DNA from: Neckera pumila
Lineage: Eukaryota; Streptophyta; Bryopsida; Hypnales; Neckeraceae
Direction of reading: 5' to 3'
Length of the DNA stretch: 64,000 nucleotides
Assembly (NCBI GenBank): GCA_963969595.1
Contig: OZ018410.1
Location: 36,375,413-36,439,412 of the forward strand
Shown here: positions 13,505-25,700 of the stretch, piece by piece
How positions within the stretch are numbered: position 1 is the stretch's first letter
How the letters are laid out: each line of letters opens with the position of its first letter
Made by a program: the position numbers and the translations under genes
Notes under the pieces: generated by a model
The model's database searches: none
The model's input: the letters and a program-made list of their open reading frames with translations, nothing else
What the model was told of the DNA's origin: nothing

Positions 13505-14433
13505 TTAACCCCTAAAGCCCCATTGTCCCCTCGGGGGACAAAATGGATATCGGGCAGGCTACTACGGCTTCAATATTCATTGTTATTTTCTGAAACTTTT
13601 TGTGAAGACAGATAAACACATTAGCTTTATGGGAATATAATTTTTATTTCAATCGGTGCCCAGAGCAAAAGTTATGGCACCAAAGGTTGTTTTTTTCGGT
13701 GCAGCGGACAGAAATCTTCTCACACAAAAAAATTTAAAAAATTTTAGAAATTATGTTCTCATAGATTATATTTTTATCTATATGGGAAGCTTTGATTCAT
13801 TCCATTTGGATTTGTTATGTGAAAGTTATGGACAATCTTATTTTTCGGGCAATTAGAGCATCTTCTTGAAAAAATAACTTGTAGGACTCATTTCTGAATG
13901 CAATTTTCACAATTTTTCAAAAAAAATTGTTGGACATGTCTAAGTTTGCTTGCTAAAACAATCTCACCATTGAGATTATAATGTTTCAATCCCATCTTAG
14001 AGCTATTGACGGTTTAGTTTTTCTTTCAATCTTAGACCTACTTCTACTTAACAATTTTTTAAAGAATGAAAATCATGCGTATTTTTTTGGAATTTTTTTT
14101 CTTAGATTCTCAACTCAATTATTCAACATAAAAAAAATTAAATTCAAAGTCTGTAGTGCAAATTTTTTTTACAAATGGGGGTCAAAATCATCTGTAATTA
14201 CAAGTCAGTGTTCAAAAAATCAATTTTTTCTAATTTTGAATGCTAATTTCTTCTAATCTGTACGGTCAAACTTTATGAAATTTTTACCACATGATTTGAG
14301 ATGAGATTAGTACAATATCCTATGGTTAGATTCTAAACCAAGTTATTTTTCCTCTTTTCTTAGATGAACGCATCAAAACTGACAATTTTGAGTCGTTTTT
14401 GACAGAAAAATGCCTTGGGACTTTAGAGGTTAA
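13505..14433 (+). mobile_element. TTAA element, class I, full length (929 bp)
   Basis: The left end is TTAACCCCTAAAGCCCC. The right end is GGGACTTTAGAGGTTAA. TTAA is present at both edges. A subterminal palindrome, TGTCCCC-TCG-GGGGACA, follows the left end. The interior is AT-rich with no transposase frame. It aligns over its length with the copies at 15231, 18610 (inverted) and 49368. Confidence 0.85.
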
Positions 14434-14804
14434 GTGGAAAAGTTTGAGGATCTTTACGTGCCAACTGCCAAGTGGTTGGTTAATGACTTTCAGAGAGACT
14501 GTAGAATGGAAGAATTGGTTTATTCATCTTGGAATCTGATGATTTTTTGTTGAAGCTTTCAGGATCAATCCTAAAAGAATAGACCCATGGTCCCTAATTC
14601 AAGTTTTCCAAATTTTCCAATGAGTAGAAATTAAACTTCATCTCACTAATTGGGCTCTAACTCAAAAAATATATTTTTTATGGCTACAATCCATATAAAG
14701 AGTATTGAGGAAGGAATGGCCACAATATGCTAATTAAGGGTGATCTATGAATTTAGCATCTTCTTTTGTAGAACAGCCAATGAGGTAGGAGGTCCTAAAA
14801 TGGG

Positions 14805-15060
14805 CTACACAAAATAGTGAAATTATGTTGCCCCACACTAATTTCTCGATAGTCCACACTAGAGAAATATTCATTGCTTTTGTACAATAATGCATTCAAT
14901 TCAAAGTCATGTTTATGGCATAGATTTGTGCACCAGTTCAAGGTTTGGTTCATAGAGTGGCATGTGCCTCCATGTGGAACAAGCATTGATCTATAAGGTA
15001 GTTTATCTCAGGTAAGGCAACCTAATTGACAAGGCAATCTAATTTTACTATTTTGTATAG
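14805..15060. mobile_element. Repeat B MITE, full length (256 bp)
   Basis: The ends are inverted: CTACACAAAATAGTGAAAT at the left and TTTTACTATTTTGTATAG at the right. The flanks CCTAAAATG (left) and TCTAAAATG (right) could be a 9-bp target duplication with one mismatch, hinting at a Mutator- or hAT-type element. Related copies are at 18165, 52047 and 55603. Confidence 0.75.
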
Positions 15061-15230
15061 GTCTAAAATGATTCTCTTACATAGAAGTACATTTTGCACT
15101 CTTCATTGCACCATTAATGTCCAAGTAATATATATTTTAGGAGGTGATCCATTTGTGTGACCACCAAATTTGACCTTCAAACATTTGTAACTAATTTCAT
15201 GAAGGCACTAAAAATATGAGATAGCTTGGG

Positions 15231-16152
15231 TTAATCCCTAAAGGATCCTTCGAGGGACAAATGGGGATCTCAGGCAGGTGTCTACGGGTTGAAATTTTGT
15301 CTTGATTTTTTGAAACTTTTTTTCAAGATAGAAAAAATGATTAGCTTTGTGGAAATATAAATATCTTTTCAATCGGTGCCCATTAACCAAAGTTATGCCC
15401 CAAACAACTCGGAATTTGGAAAAAGGAGGTAAAGGGGCCAGCAAAAAAAATTCCAAAAACTTTAATTTAAAATTTTAGATTTTTTTTTCTCATAGATTAT
15501 ATTTTTGTCTACATCTGAAGCTTTAATTCATTCCATCTGGATTTTTTATGAGAAAGTTATGGACAATCTTGTTCTTCAGGCAACTAGAGCATCTTCTTGA
15601 AAAATGAACTTGTAGAATTCATTTTTGAATGCAATTTTTACAATTACAAAAAAATTCCACATGGTTTAGTTTGTTTGATAGAACAACCTCACCCTTGGGA
15701 TTTGTGCATTTGAATTCCATTTTAGAGATATTAATAATTTAGATTTTCCTTCTATCACTTCTGTTTAATAATTTTTTGAAGTATGAAAATTAAATTTTTT
15801 TGTTTTGTTTGTTTTCCCTAGACTCTCAACTCAATTATCCACCATAAAGATTTAAAGCTCAAAACTCAGTAGTGAAAAAAATTACACTTAAAAAGGTTCA
15901 AAGTCAAATAATCTGGTCCCGCAATGTGCTGAAAAACTATTTTTTTTTTCACTTTAAACGCAGATATCTTGCAATCTGTATGGTCAAAAATTCTGAAATT
16001 TTTTCCACAAATTCACATACTAGTTAGGTATAAAGTTCCTATGGTTAGATGTCCCAAAAAATTAATTTTAAAATGCTTTTACTCTTTGCTATGGAAATGG
16101 CAGTTTTGAGTGCTTTTTGGAAAGAAAAGGCCCTGGTCCTTTAGAAGGTTAA
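15231..16152 (+). mobile_element. TTAA element, class I, full length (922 bp)
   Basis: The left end is TTAATCCCTAAAGGATCC. The right end is GGTCCTTTAGAAGGTTAA. Internal sequence follows the class I pattern, including the GGACAATCTT and GCATCTTCTTGAAAAA blocks shared with 13505-14433. It has no coding capacity. Confidence 0.85.
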
Positions 16153-17258
16153 ATGTTCATTCCTTTTTTCATTCATTGAAAATTTACTACAAAAATACTT
16201 TAAGGAGTTTAGCTTCCCAAAAAATGCAAATCAGTTGGACTTCCTTCCTATTTTAACCTCTAAACATCCAAAGTCTTCTCTGGAATTCGCAATTTGAGAA
16301 AAATCGTCGTAAAGTACTATTGGAAGAATATTTTGGAATTGATGTACAAATTAAAGTTGTAGATTTTGAATTGTAGATTTAATTCATATGGTTTGATTCA
16401 CCAATGCTATCACCAATATTTTTTTATAAATTTGAAGTGAAAATTTCAAAAGTCCTTCTAAATTCAATTACAAGCAAATATTATCAGTCTTTGAGTACAA
16501 TTTGTTGGAATGAATTTGAAAGGAAATTCTCTTGTCATAGTGATTTTTTGAAATTTTTGTATTTTGAAAATCTATAACCTCATTCTTGCGAATCCAGTTT
16601 TGAACTAGAGTCAATACAATTTTGGCTTGGTCAACCACTTGACATACTTGCACATTTGTAGTTTTAGAAAAATATGTACTCTAATAACACCAAATCCAAC
16701 CATTAGATAGGACAACAAGTTGATAAAGTATCGCTACAAATTAGTATGACTTTCATCCAAGCAGTATGAGAAAGAAACAAGAATATCATTCTGTTCAACG
16801 TCCAAAATTTTAGAACACTTCAGGGTTAATACCACAACAAACAAATTTCCAACATCTATAACTTCATATTTTTTCAAGCTGATCTCTAAAGTTGAATGAA
16901 AAACAGCTACTTATATTTGTTTTTCAATACTCTATGAAACACAAGCCATTCACAAACTCATTATAGGATAAACATTTTTAAAAGGCAAATTTCATAATAA
17001 AAAGCAATCTACTCTACATGCACTACTTTTGAATTAGACTGGAGATTTTCATATTTTTGGCCCAAATTTTAATAGAAGGTGGAGACAAGAAATATCTTTC
17101 ATATACACTAACTTTCATGACATTTGGAAATATGAGTCAAAAGTTATGGCCAAATATATTACTATTTTAGTAAATGGGCAATCCGAAAAATAAATAAAAA
17201 ATCACTTTTACAAAATGAAAACTTGAAATTGGTTTTCTAAAGCATTACAAAAAATTTC
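16153..17258. other. AT-rich repeat-derived sequence
   Basis: No gene is seen. The last part (about 17100-17258) aligns with the left half of the class II element at 30509. The class II copy ending at 18157 therefore probably begins somewhere in this stretch, but its left TTAA end cannot be recognised. Confidence 0.4.
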
Positions 17259-18157
17259 AGGCCTCAACAAGACTGTGAGTGCGTGCTTTTCGGCCCCCAC
17301 GGGGTGCAATTACAGAAAGAAAATATTAAAAAAAAATTCAATCTGACATGGCAATGACGTAGTCAAAATGCGACCACGTTACATTTCAGATTTTCAACTT
17401 TTTTTTTTTTTTCCCCATAATTGCACCACAGGGGTGCAAGGCTTAGCGGCCTTGTTGAGGGCTGAATTTTTTCCTAATGGTTACATATATATGTGGAAAA
17501 CTTTGAATCATTCCATTTTTATCAATGAGTCAAAAGCTATGAGGATTTTTGTTTACGGGTAGTTATGGATTCTCTATTCTAAAATAAACTTTGAAGAGTC
17601 CCTTATCTTACTCACCTTTTCAATAATTTTGGAAAAAAATAAAATCATAGGATGTGATTTTTTATTACAACATTGCAACCATTGTAATTGGACATTTTTC
17701 AATTCCATAATTAAATGCTTAACAATTTAGTATTTTGATCATTCTCTACTACTGTCTACTTATTATTTTTTTCCTGTATCTTGTACAATTCTAAATGATT
17801 TGAAATTTCTCAAGCATGTGGCCAACTTGTCTAGAAAAAAAAATCCAAAGAAACACCATGTCAAAAATGAGAAAATGTCAAAAATGTGATAGAAAAGTGA
17901 GCTTGTGAAGTGCAGCTACCCTGTTTTTCTCAAGGCAAAAAAAATGATTTCAGTGAATTTTGAATGCTTATATCTTGCAATCCATGCAATGGAAATTTCT
18001 GAGTTTTTTTACCACATGTTCTCAAGTCAACATACTACAAGATTCTATGGTTACATGTGTCAAAAAAAGTTTTTTTTCAAAAATTTGGTACTTGTACTAA
18101 AAATGGCAATTTCCAAGCGTTTTCAATGAAAACATAGTCTTAGAACTTAGGGGTTAA
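17100..18157 (+). mobile_element. TTAA element, class II, left end unclear
   Basis: The right end, TTAGGGGTTAA, is at 18147-18157. The interior matches 30509-32333 and, inverted, 56644-57571: a CTTGAAATTGGTT block, then CTTTGAATCATTCCATTTTT, then TATGGATTCTCTATTCTAAA. It is interrupted at 17259-17466 by a smaller inverted-repeat element. The left terminus is decayed, so the start given is approximate. Confidence 0.6.
17250..17470. mobile_element. Nested MITE, about 205 bp, inside a class II TTAA element
   Basis: A left arm (TTTCAGGCCTCAACAAG, then CGGGGTGCAATTA-like sequence) pairs with a right arm (TAATTGCACC, then CTTGTTGAGGGCTGAAA-like sequence). The arms are about 45 bases with mismatches. 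It splits sequence that is contiguous in the class II copy at 56644-57571. No target duplication was identified. Confidence 0.6.
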
Positions 18158-18164
18158 GGTCTAT

Positions 18165-18290
18165 GTATACAAATCAAAATATCTATAGAAGTATTTGTTG
18201 ACTTTGATGGCTTGTATAGTAATTTAGCTTTCTTGGAGTAAGACAACCTAATTGTTAAGGCAACTTAATTTTACTATTTAGTGTAATGTA
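18165..18290. mobile_element. Repeat B MITE, right-end fragment with intact TTAA
   Basis: Contains CAACCTAATTGTTAAGGCAAC and then TTTTACTATTTAGTG, matching the right end of the copy at 14805-15060. It keeps the TTAA at which another repeat B copy (52047-53386) carries an inserted TTAA element, so it serves as the unoccupied reference. Confidence 0.65.
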
Positions 18291-18609
18291 GATGAATTAC
18301 CAAAAAAATAAAATAGAAATTTGATAAAAAGAAACAAAGTTTGTAAAGTATCTTGACCTAATCAAATTCAATGTGTTGTAAAAACTTTTTTTTATTGAAA
18401 TTATAAAGTGAGAAATAAATTAGACTTCTTCTACTTTATTTCATATGTGGCACTTCTTGTCAAAAAATACCTAATCTATGTTTAGTATGACCCTTATATA
18501 GGACAATATTATAAGACAAAAGGGACTTGCAACAACAGATGCCCCAACCTTGAGGTTACAACATCTAATTTTGATCCCTTTCTAAAACCTAACCCTACTG
18601 ATTTTTGCA

Positions 18610-19542
18610 TTAACCCCTAAAGGACCAAAGGTGATTTTCCTATCAAAACCCACTCAAAACTGTCATTTCTATTGCAAAGAGAAAAGAGCTTAAAAAATTG
18701 TTTTTTTTTGCATATCCAACCATAAGATCTTATACTTGACTAGTATGTGAATATGTGGAAGAAATTTCAGAAACTTTGACCATGTAGATTGCAAGATATA
18801 TGCATTCAACATGAAGAAAACAAGCTTTTTTGCACCTTGCTTGACTAGATTTTTTGGCTTTGAGTTTTTTTAGTTCAATTTTTTTGCACTATAGACTTTG
18901 AATTCCTACTTCTTTATGTTAAGTAGTTGAGTCAAGAATCTCCCAAAAAAATTTAGGATAAAAAGCACTTAATTTTCACTCATTAAAAAATTGTTAAATA
19001 GAGGTGGATTCAAGATTGAAGAAAAAACTAAATTGTTAATAGCTTTTAGATGGAATTGAATCACAATAATCTCAACGGTGAGATTGTTCTAGCAAGAAAA
19101 CATAACCTTGTCTAACAATTTTTTTGAAAAATTCTAAAAATTGCATTGAAAAACGAATTCTACAAGTTACTTTTTCAAGAAAATGCTTAGATTGCCCAAA
19201 AAACTAAGATTGTCCATAACTTTCTTGTTCTTAGTCCAAATTGAATGAAACAAAGCTTCACATGTAGACAAAAAAATAATCTTTGAGAAAAAAATTTGAA
19301 AAAAAATTATTTTGACTTTTTGTGATTTTTTTTGGGCTGCCCGCTGAACTCCAATTTTGCTTATTGTGCCATAACTTTTGCTCCCGGGCATCAATTAAAA
19401 TAAAAATTATATATTCACAAAGCTCTCGTAGAAATACACAACGTCAAAAAATTCCAAAAATTTTTACAAAAAATTGAGACAGTAGGAACCTGCCCGGACC
19501 CAATTTGTCCCTCGAGGGGACAAGTGGTCCTTTAGGGGTTAA
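18610..19542 (-). mobile_element. TTAA element, class I, full length (933 bp), inverted
   Basis: The ends are TTAACCCCTAAAGGACCAA and GGTCCTTTAGGGGTTAA, among the best preserved in the window. The palindrome TGTCCCTCGAGGGGACA sits next to the right end, so the element is inverted relative to the 13505 copy. It carries no transposase. Confidence 0.9.
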
Positions 19543-19960
19543 TTGCACAACCTCTATTCATCAGAGCTTAGGGTTGCATTTGGGTACAACTATTTTCAAC
19601 ACTTTGAAGATTCATAGTTTATTCATACATTGTCCAAAAAATGCATTCTAAGAGAATGTGGAATCTCTTTTCGACTACCATTAATAATCCACAAAATAAT
19701 TCAATATAATTTTGGGAACCACGATGAATTGCTTATTCGGATGCATTTAGGTGAAGTAGCCTTACCTGCCCTTTGTTTCCTTCAACTAGAATTGTAGCAA
19801 CCACAGGAAAAACACATTCCATATAACTTTTGAGTTCACAGCTGCGTTACTCCAGAGCGGTGTCTCATAGCAATGTCAGGCTTTTGGTAAAACCTAAAAC
19901 CCTGTCCCACTAGCAGCACAGAACCCATCGAAGAATTTTAGGTTAATCAAATTTGTAGAG
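19543..19960 (+). other. COA4 upstream region
   Basis: Non-repetitive sequence between a TTAA element and the COA4-like start codon. It presumably holds the promoter and 5' UTR. No TATA box is clear. Confidence 0.4.
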
Positions 19961-21747
19961 ATGGCAATTGCATGGTGCTCTCCTTCCCCTCGGAGGCATC
20001 AACCCAAACAGAGCAACGACGAAGCTGAAGCACATGTGCAGAAGGAGGACGATGACGAAGACGAAGACGACGAGAATGTGCAGCAGTTGGAGCAATGCGC
20101 TCGTCTCTACAAATGCCTCGAGGTCAGGAGTAATTTTCCTTCAAACTCATCTCCACTGGGAGCTTCTTACGATTGTATTTTCTGTCAACTCTTCTGTAAC
20201 GCAATCTCTGATCAGCCATGGTGGAGAATTTCGCATGACAAAGAAGGTAGTGGTTTGTAATCTCTCCAATGTTTTCGTTTAGGGTTTAGGGTTACAAACT
20301 CCTCTCCACTGGGAGATTCTTACGAATATAAATTATATCACGTATGCTGTAACACAAGCTCTCATCAACGATGGTGGAGAATTTCGTATGACAAAGAAGG
20401 TAGTGGTTTGCAATCTCTCCAATGTTTTCATTCAGGGTTTAGGGTTGAAGGTTTTACGGTTTACGGTTTAGGGCAATTTTCAGCCATATGTTTGTTTCTA
20501 AATCCGGCAATGCTCAATTCTGAGCCCCAGAATGTCGTCTCAAAGTAGTACCCCTGTTGGAGAGGTTTCAAATCACATTTTGCAAATTGTCTCTGTTATT
20601 TGAGCTCATCAAGTCTTGAACTTCGACGCCCTTAATAGATTGTGACGTTGAGTCATTTGTTAGTAGCATACCATAAGTAGGTGCACTGCTATGGCAGATT
20701 TAGTTTGATGAAGTGTGATTTGAGTTACCGTTTTAGGAGGTCGAGATGCTGTTCTGTTATAGGGTATCGGATTGCATGACTTCAATTGTAAGATTATTTT
20801 CTTTCTTTCCATTTTTAGCACTATGTGATTCGAAGCCAGAAAGTTTTGACCAAGAATTACTAGAGTTTTTAAGTCTCATTTGTGAATGGGCTCTTATTGT
20901 GGTATGCTAGTCTCGCAGTCTGACTCACCCTACAATGGATTCAGAAATGGAATTTGTAAAAGCCCGTTCAACTGCGATTGCTGCACTCAAATATGTCTAT
21001 TGAATTTCCGTCTCTTTTTCAGGTTAAGGGTTTAAGTTTTTAGGGCACGAGATCATTTGCCCTATACTTCTTTGCTTTGGTTTTAAAATGATTGAACTTT
21101 ATATCTTACGAGCTTACTTGATGCGCAGGATTGCTTGGTGAAGACAGATAGAAATTGGAGGGCTTGTCAAACTGGTGAGCATTCTTTGTGCTTACCGGTC
21201 AATGAGGACCTTGTATATACAATGTATGCAAAGGAAAAAGATATTCAAGAAGAATTCCAATTATTTACCAAGCTTTTTAGGATTCACAACATTCTTGAGT
21301 AGTAGTGGCATCACTGATATGGCACTTGTTAAGCACAGTGCCAACTAATATTTATTTAGAGCAAAGTCATGCAAATCAAAGCAAATCAAGTAAAATTAAG
21401 GGTAACATACTCATGAAGGCAAGGGCTGGTTGGCTTGAAGAGAGCTCACTTGCTCAAATTGAGCCCAACTTTGCAAAACGAGTCAGGGATTCCTATCCAT
21501 GGCAACCAAGGTGGTGCTCATCACAGGCTCTCTAGAATTTCAAGGTTCTGTATGACACCAATTTCTTGTTCACATGAATGTGTACTTAACTAGTTTAATA
21601 TGCATTTTAAGTCTTACTGGCTCTTGGTGTTTGAATTGTGGATATGCAGAAGTAAAGGCTTTGAAGGAGTGCCATGATGCCAAAAGCAAGAATCAGACAT
21701 CTTCATCTGCTTCGATTGACAAGTCGAGACCACGTACGTCACATTGA
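19961..21747 (+). CDS. COA4: COA4-like twin-CX9C mitochondrial protein, 101 aa
   Basis: Exons: 19961-20122, 21129-21174 and 21650-21747, with GT-AG introns. A short N-terminus with an acidic run (EDDDEDEDDE, residues about 29-38) precedes two CX9C helices. The first begins at QCARLYKCLEDC; the second is the pair in RACQTEVKALKECH, ten residues later. This twin-CX9C layout and the DRNWRAC motif resemble the COA4/CHCHD8 family, small intermembrane-space proteins imported by the MIA40 pathway and needed for cytochrome c oxidase assembly. There is no cleavable presequence, as expected. The second CX9C pair is split across an intron. Intron 1 carries a tandem duplication. Another twin-CX9C family remains possible, but the fold itself is clear. 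Confidence 0.8.
20142..20447. repeat. Tandem duplication in COA4 intron 1 (2 x about 153 bp)
   Basis: Two adjacent copies (20142-20294 and 20295-20447) both begin CAAACTC and CTCCACTGGGAG. Both contain GACAAAGAAGGTAGTGGTTTG and end in a TTTAGGGTT-type telomere-like run. Confidence 0.8.
21284..21520 (+). repeat. Dispersed repeat E, copy 1 (COA4 intron 2)
   Basis: Similar to 21955-22160 and 24415-24620. Shared landmarks are ACATTCTTG-AGTAG..TGGCAT, an AGAGCAAAGTCATGC-like block, and CTTGCTCAAATTGAGC followed by TTTGCAAAA. The element type is unknown. Confidence 0.5.
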
Positions 21748-22720
21748 GTATAGTATCTGGCAAACCCGGTTTATCTTCACAGGCGAATTCCTGACCAAAT
21801 CAGCAAACAGTGAGGAGACTTGGCTGGTGTTTCTCATGGAGATGAAGAGTAGCATAGGATGTTTCAAATCTTCAGATGATATATGTGGATTGAAAAAAAC
21901 TCTTAGCATGTGTGTTATTTGTGTTTAGAACACTTGTTACAATCATTTTTCAGCAGTGGCATGGCACATTTTGCCAACTTAGAGAGCAGAGCCATGCCAA
22001 ACCCGAGCAAATTGATCGAAAATAAAGTTTTGACATCCTCTTGCATGCAAATCCAATGACTCATTGGTTTGAGTTGCTCACTCCATCAAATTGAGCTCAA
22101 ATATGCAACACAAAGTGTCAGGGTTTCGTTTTCATGCCAATTTTCATGTCAACTCAGAGGGTGCTCACCAAGTGCTCTCTAGAAAGCTCTTGTTAAACGT
22201 CATTTGCTCTTACTGTAAGAGTTCGATTCTTCAAGCTCAGTCGAACTGAGCACCGCTTCAAGGACGGATTCAATCTTGTATTTCCAAGGAACTCATCTTG
22301 CATTGAGAACCCTCAAGCTAAAAAAATCAGCCCAAGTGCTGCCTCTCAGACACAAACAATACGACGAAAAGTGTCAATTCCAGAATTAGCCAAGTCCGGA
22401 ACATCTCCCGGAAATTCGGACAACTTCAAAACTGCAGAAATTTGTAACCAATCTCCGAAGAGAATGCTCCTAGAAAAGCCATGAATTCGTGCGCAGTCAG
22501 CCATATTATCCAATAAGATTTTCCTACCCCAGTGGGATCGTCACCGTTGATTACTGCAGTATCACCTTTCCGTGGGGATGGATAAATGCTTGGGTTCATT
22601 TGAGTGGAGAGCTCAATTTTCGACCTAATTCAGCTGGATATGTGTGTAAACCGTTCATATGGCAGAGTATTTTGCTTTTGAATTTGCGTTTCCTTTGTAG
22701 TTGCTTCGATTCCTGTGGCT
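21748..22720. other. Intergenic region between COA4 and the rhodanese gene
   Basis: It holds the COA4 3' UTR, a copy of dispersed repeat E (about 21955-22160), and the presumed promoter and 5' UTR of the rhodanese gene. No other gene is seen. Confidence 0.5.
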
Positions 22721-25700
22721 ATGGCGGACGAGGACCGAGCTCGTCCTCCAGACGATGCCGCCGAAGACCTGCTGCCGTTGCCCGCGCTTCCCTCCGGCCG
22801 CTTCCTCCACGACGATGACGACGACGAGCGTTTTCCTGTTGATGACAAAGACGAGGATCCCTCGCCGCCCGCTTCGCCCGCCAGACAGCCGAAGGAGCGA
22901 GGCTGGTTGCGAATTAACAACGTTGGAGGCTCGCTCACCTTCCTCCTTCAGGTCGCTTTTTTCTTCTTTCTGGGATGGGAGGTGCCGTTTTCCGAGGTGC
23001 TTGTTGGATGCAGAGTGCCTTGGTGTGCACATATTAGGGTTTAGAACCGCGAATTGTGCCGTGAGGTTTGGAGATCTTGAGCTAATCGCTATCTTGACAA
23101 TTCCGACACTGGGAATGAGTGTCTCTTCTCAATTCGCATTTTAATGAGAGATGGCGTTTTTCCGAGGCGCTTTTTGAATTTTGAGTGAATCGTTGTGAAC
23201 CATTTAGGGTTTAAGACCGTGAAGTTTGCCGTGGTGTCCATGAGAGCTAGAGTTTGTTGCTGCAGGTGATTGCTGTCTTGGCGATTCCCTCGCTTGGAAT
23301 TAGATAATGTAATCCGAGGTGCTTGTTGGATACAGAGTGGCTTGTTGTGTACAAATTTGGGTTTAGAAACATGAAGTCCGTGAAGTCCATGATATCTGGA
23401 GGGAATTGTTGCAGCTGATTGCTGTCTTGGCAATTCCCACACTTGGAATCAGATGCTGTTTCCCGAGGGGCTTGTTGGATACAGAGTGTCTCCTTATTTA
23501 CAAACTAGGATTCTGAAACATGAAGCGTACAATGAAATCATGAGATGTAGAGCTAATTGCTGTTCGCAATTCCCACATTTGGAATCAGATGCTGTTTCCC
23601 GAGGTGCTTGATGGAAACAGAGTGTCTCCTTGCGCACAGATTAGGGTTTAGAACCATGAAGTGTGCCATACGCTCTAGAGCTAATTCCTGCAGCATCGGC
23701 ACTGTCGACAGATAGCCCTCTTTGCGTGGGGAATTCGGCAACTGCGCAGTGTCCTAGCTCGACGTCGGCAGAACAAAGCACTGGATGGGGGAGGCCGTGC
23801 GAATTTCAATCCGTTTCGGGCCGTGGAGCCTCCTTTGTTCGCTCACTTGAGTCCCCTAGCAGTGAAGAAGCTGGTGGAATTGGACCCTACTCCCCACCTT
23901 CTCATTGACGTCCGTCATCCCGATGCATCTCGCATGGAGCCCAAGGTTTTCGACACCGCAGTCAACATTCCCGGTACGTGCGACTGTTCACAAATGTGTG
24001 TCTTGTTCGGGAGAAAATTGTAAACTCATGTAGAAGATACTCTGTCCTTTCAACTTTTACAGTTTATAGTGATTCCCAAGAGTGTGCTTTCATTGGGAAA
24101 TTACTATACAGAGATCACTTTGGGTATTAGTCCGTACAAGAGCCAAGTTAGGTTAGATTTCGGACCAGGCTAACCAGGTGGGCAACCATCCTCGTGTAGA
24201 AACGGAGGTCCGAGCTTCTCTGCAACTCTCGACTGCTGAGTGGAATGTGAAGTTCCCCTCTACCAAGAAACCAGGACGGGAGGATCTGATGGTGTTTCTG
24301 TCAAATCGTGGGAAGCGAGCACAGCGCGTTGCGGCCGCTGTTGCTGATTTGGGCTACAACGGGTAACCCTTCTGCTTCTTCTAGAAAGACCTGCTTCTCG
24401 TCTTTTTGTGTTCTAACATTCTTGGGTAGCATTGGCATGTCACCTTTTGAGAATTGTGGCAACTAAGAGTTATTTTGAGCAATGTCATGCCAAGTCGGAA
24501 CAAAACAGAGCAAATTTACAGTTTTATCATACTCTCACTTGTTCAGATTGAGCTCAGTTTGAGCTCTGCTTTGCAAAAGATGTTGTCAAGGACTCCATTT
24601 CATTTGCTAGGATTCTTTTTCAGGTGTAGAGGTTTTTTCTTGTCAATATAGAGAGTTCTTAACAAGTCTTTTCTAGGATGTTATGTCTGGCTTATGAAGG
24701 TTTTCTTAATATTTTTTCTGTCTTTATTCTCCATCTCATTTTCGTGATGCTATGATCATCTGCTAGTCACTTTATCCTCTTCTTAGGGAGCATTCGTGAG
24801 GGGTGCAGGTGTTGTATACTGAAGGGCGGCTTTCAAGCTTTACGTGCAACTTCCTCAGTTAATGCGGACGGGTTGCATTATATGAGCAGGTAACCGATCT
24901 ACAGACTTCGAGTAATCTTGAAATGAATATCTGCGTGATGAATTAATATAATATTCTTTTCCAACACTTTTAGGGTCACTTTAGATTGCATAGGTTGAAG
25001 CTACAAGCTTGAGAATCCCTACATCTTGGTTGGTGCAAAAATTAAAGCTTATAAAATGAATGCAAATAACTTGACATTCATTTCGTTCAATGCTCTAGCC
25101 CTAGTAACATGAAGAGGTGACATTTACATGGCTTCTAGTGGCCTGCTCAAAATATTTGAGATAACAAGGTTTCAAGCTACCTCTTTCAGCTGGATTGGGC
25201 ATTTACTACCACGCGTGCGTCATAAATGCAATGAATTATTTGAAGCCTGTAATCCACCCCTAGTTGTACGTGATAATGGTTCAAATTTTAGGCTTCTTGC
25301 TTCGACCTATGCATATGAAACCTATTATGTCCACAGGTTTGAATTTAGTTTGTCACCCGTGTGGCAGGGATGCAGTTGCTCTATTGCTTCAGAACAAAGA
25401 AGCGATGGTAGATGAGAAGAATGTAGGAACCAATACACCATGGTTGATCGACCTGCGCAGGCATGATGAACGAGCTCTCTATGGACACATTAAGGGATCT
25501 ATGCATATTCGAGGTGTGGATGGAGCTCTCCATTAGGTCTGAAGTTGGTCCGTCTGGAACCATAGAATGGTCTCTTTGTTAAGTACAGTAGTAATCCCCT
25601 TCGAGAAAGTTGGAGAAATCTTCTTTTGGAACAATTTCATTACAATATAAGCAACAAACTGAATTTAATATGAATCTATACAACGTTGGAAGCAAGTAGA

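Noticed and set aside
13505..13860. Short open frames inside TTAA elements as possible transposases
   Set aside because: All are under about 110 codons, low-complexity and not conserved between copies. No DDE motif or zinc-ribbon tail is seen.
18610..19542. PIF/Harbinger origin (3-bp TWA duplication) for the TTAA elements
   Set aside because: The two edges read TTAA-CCCC and GGGG-TTAA. A 3-bp duplication would leave one terminus an extra base, whereas TTAA fits both ends and the occupied/unoccupied pair.
22630..23032. Minus-strand Ser/Arg-rich frames opposite rhodanese exon 1
   Set aside because: They are antisense readings of an Asp/Pro-rich coding exon and run into intron sequence.
23974..24199. 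Exon 3 of the rhodanese gene starting at 24178
   Set aside because: That acceptor is in phase 0 while exon 2 ends in phase 1. The acceptor at 24199 restores the frame without adding a micro-exon.
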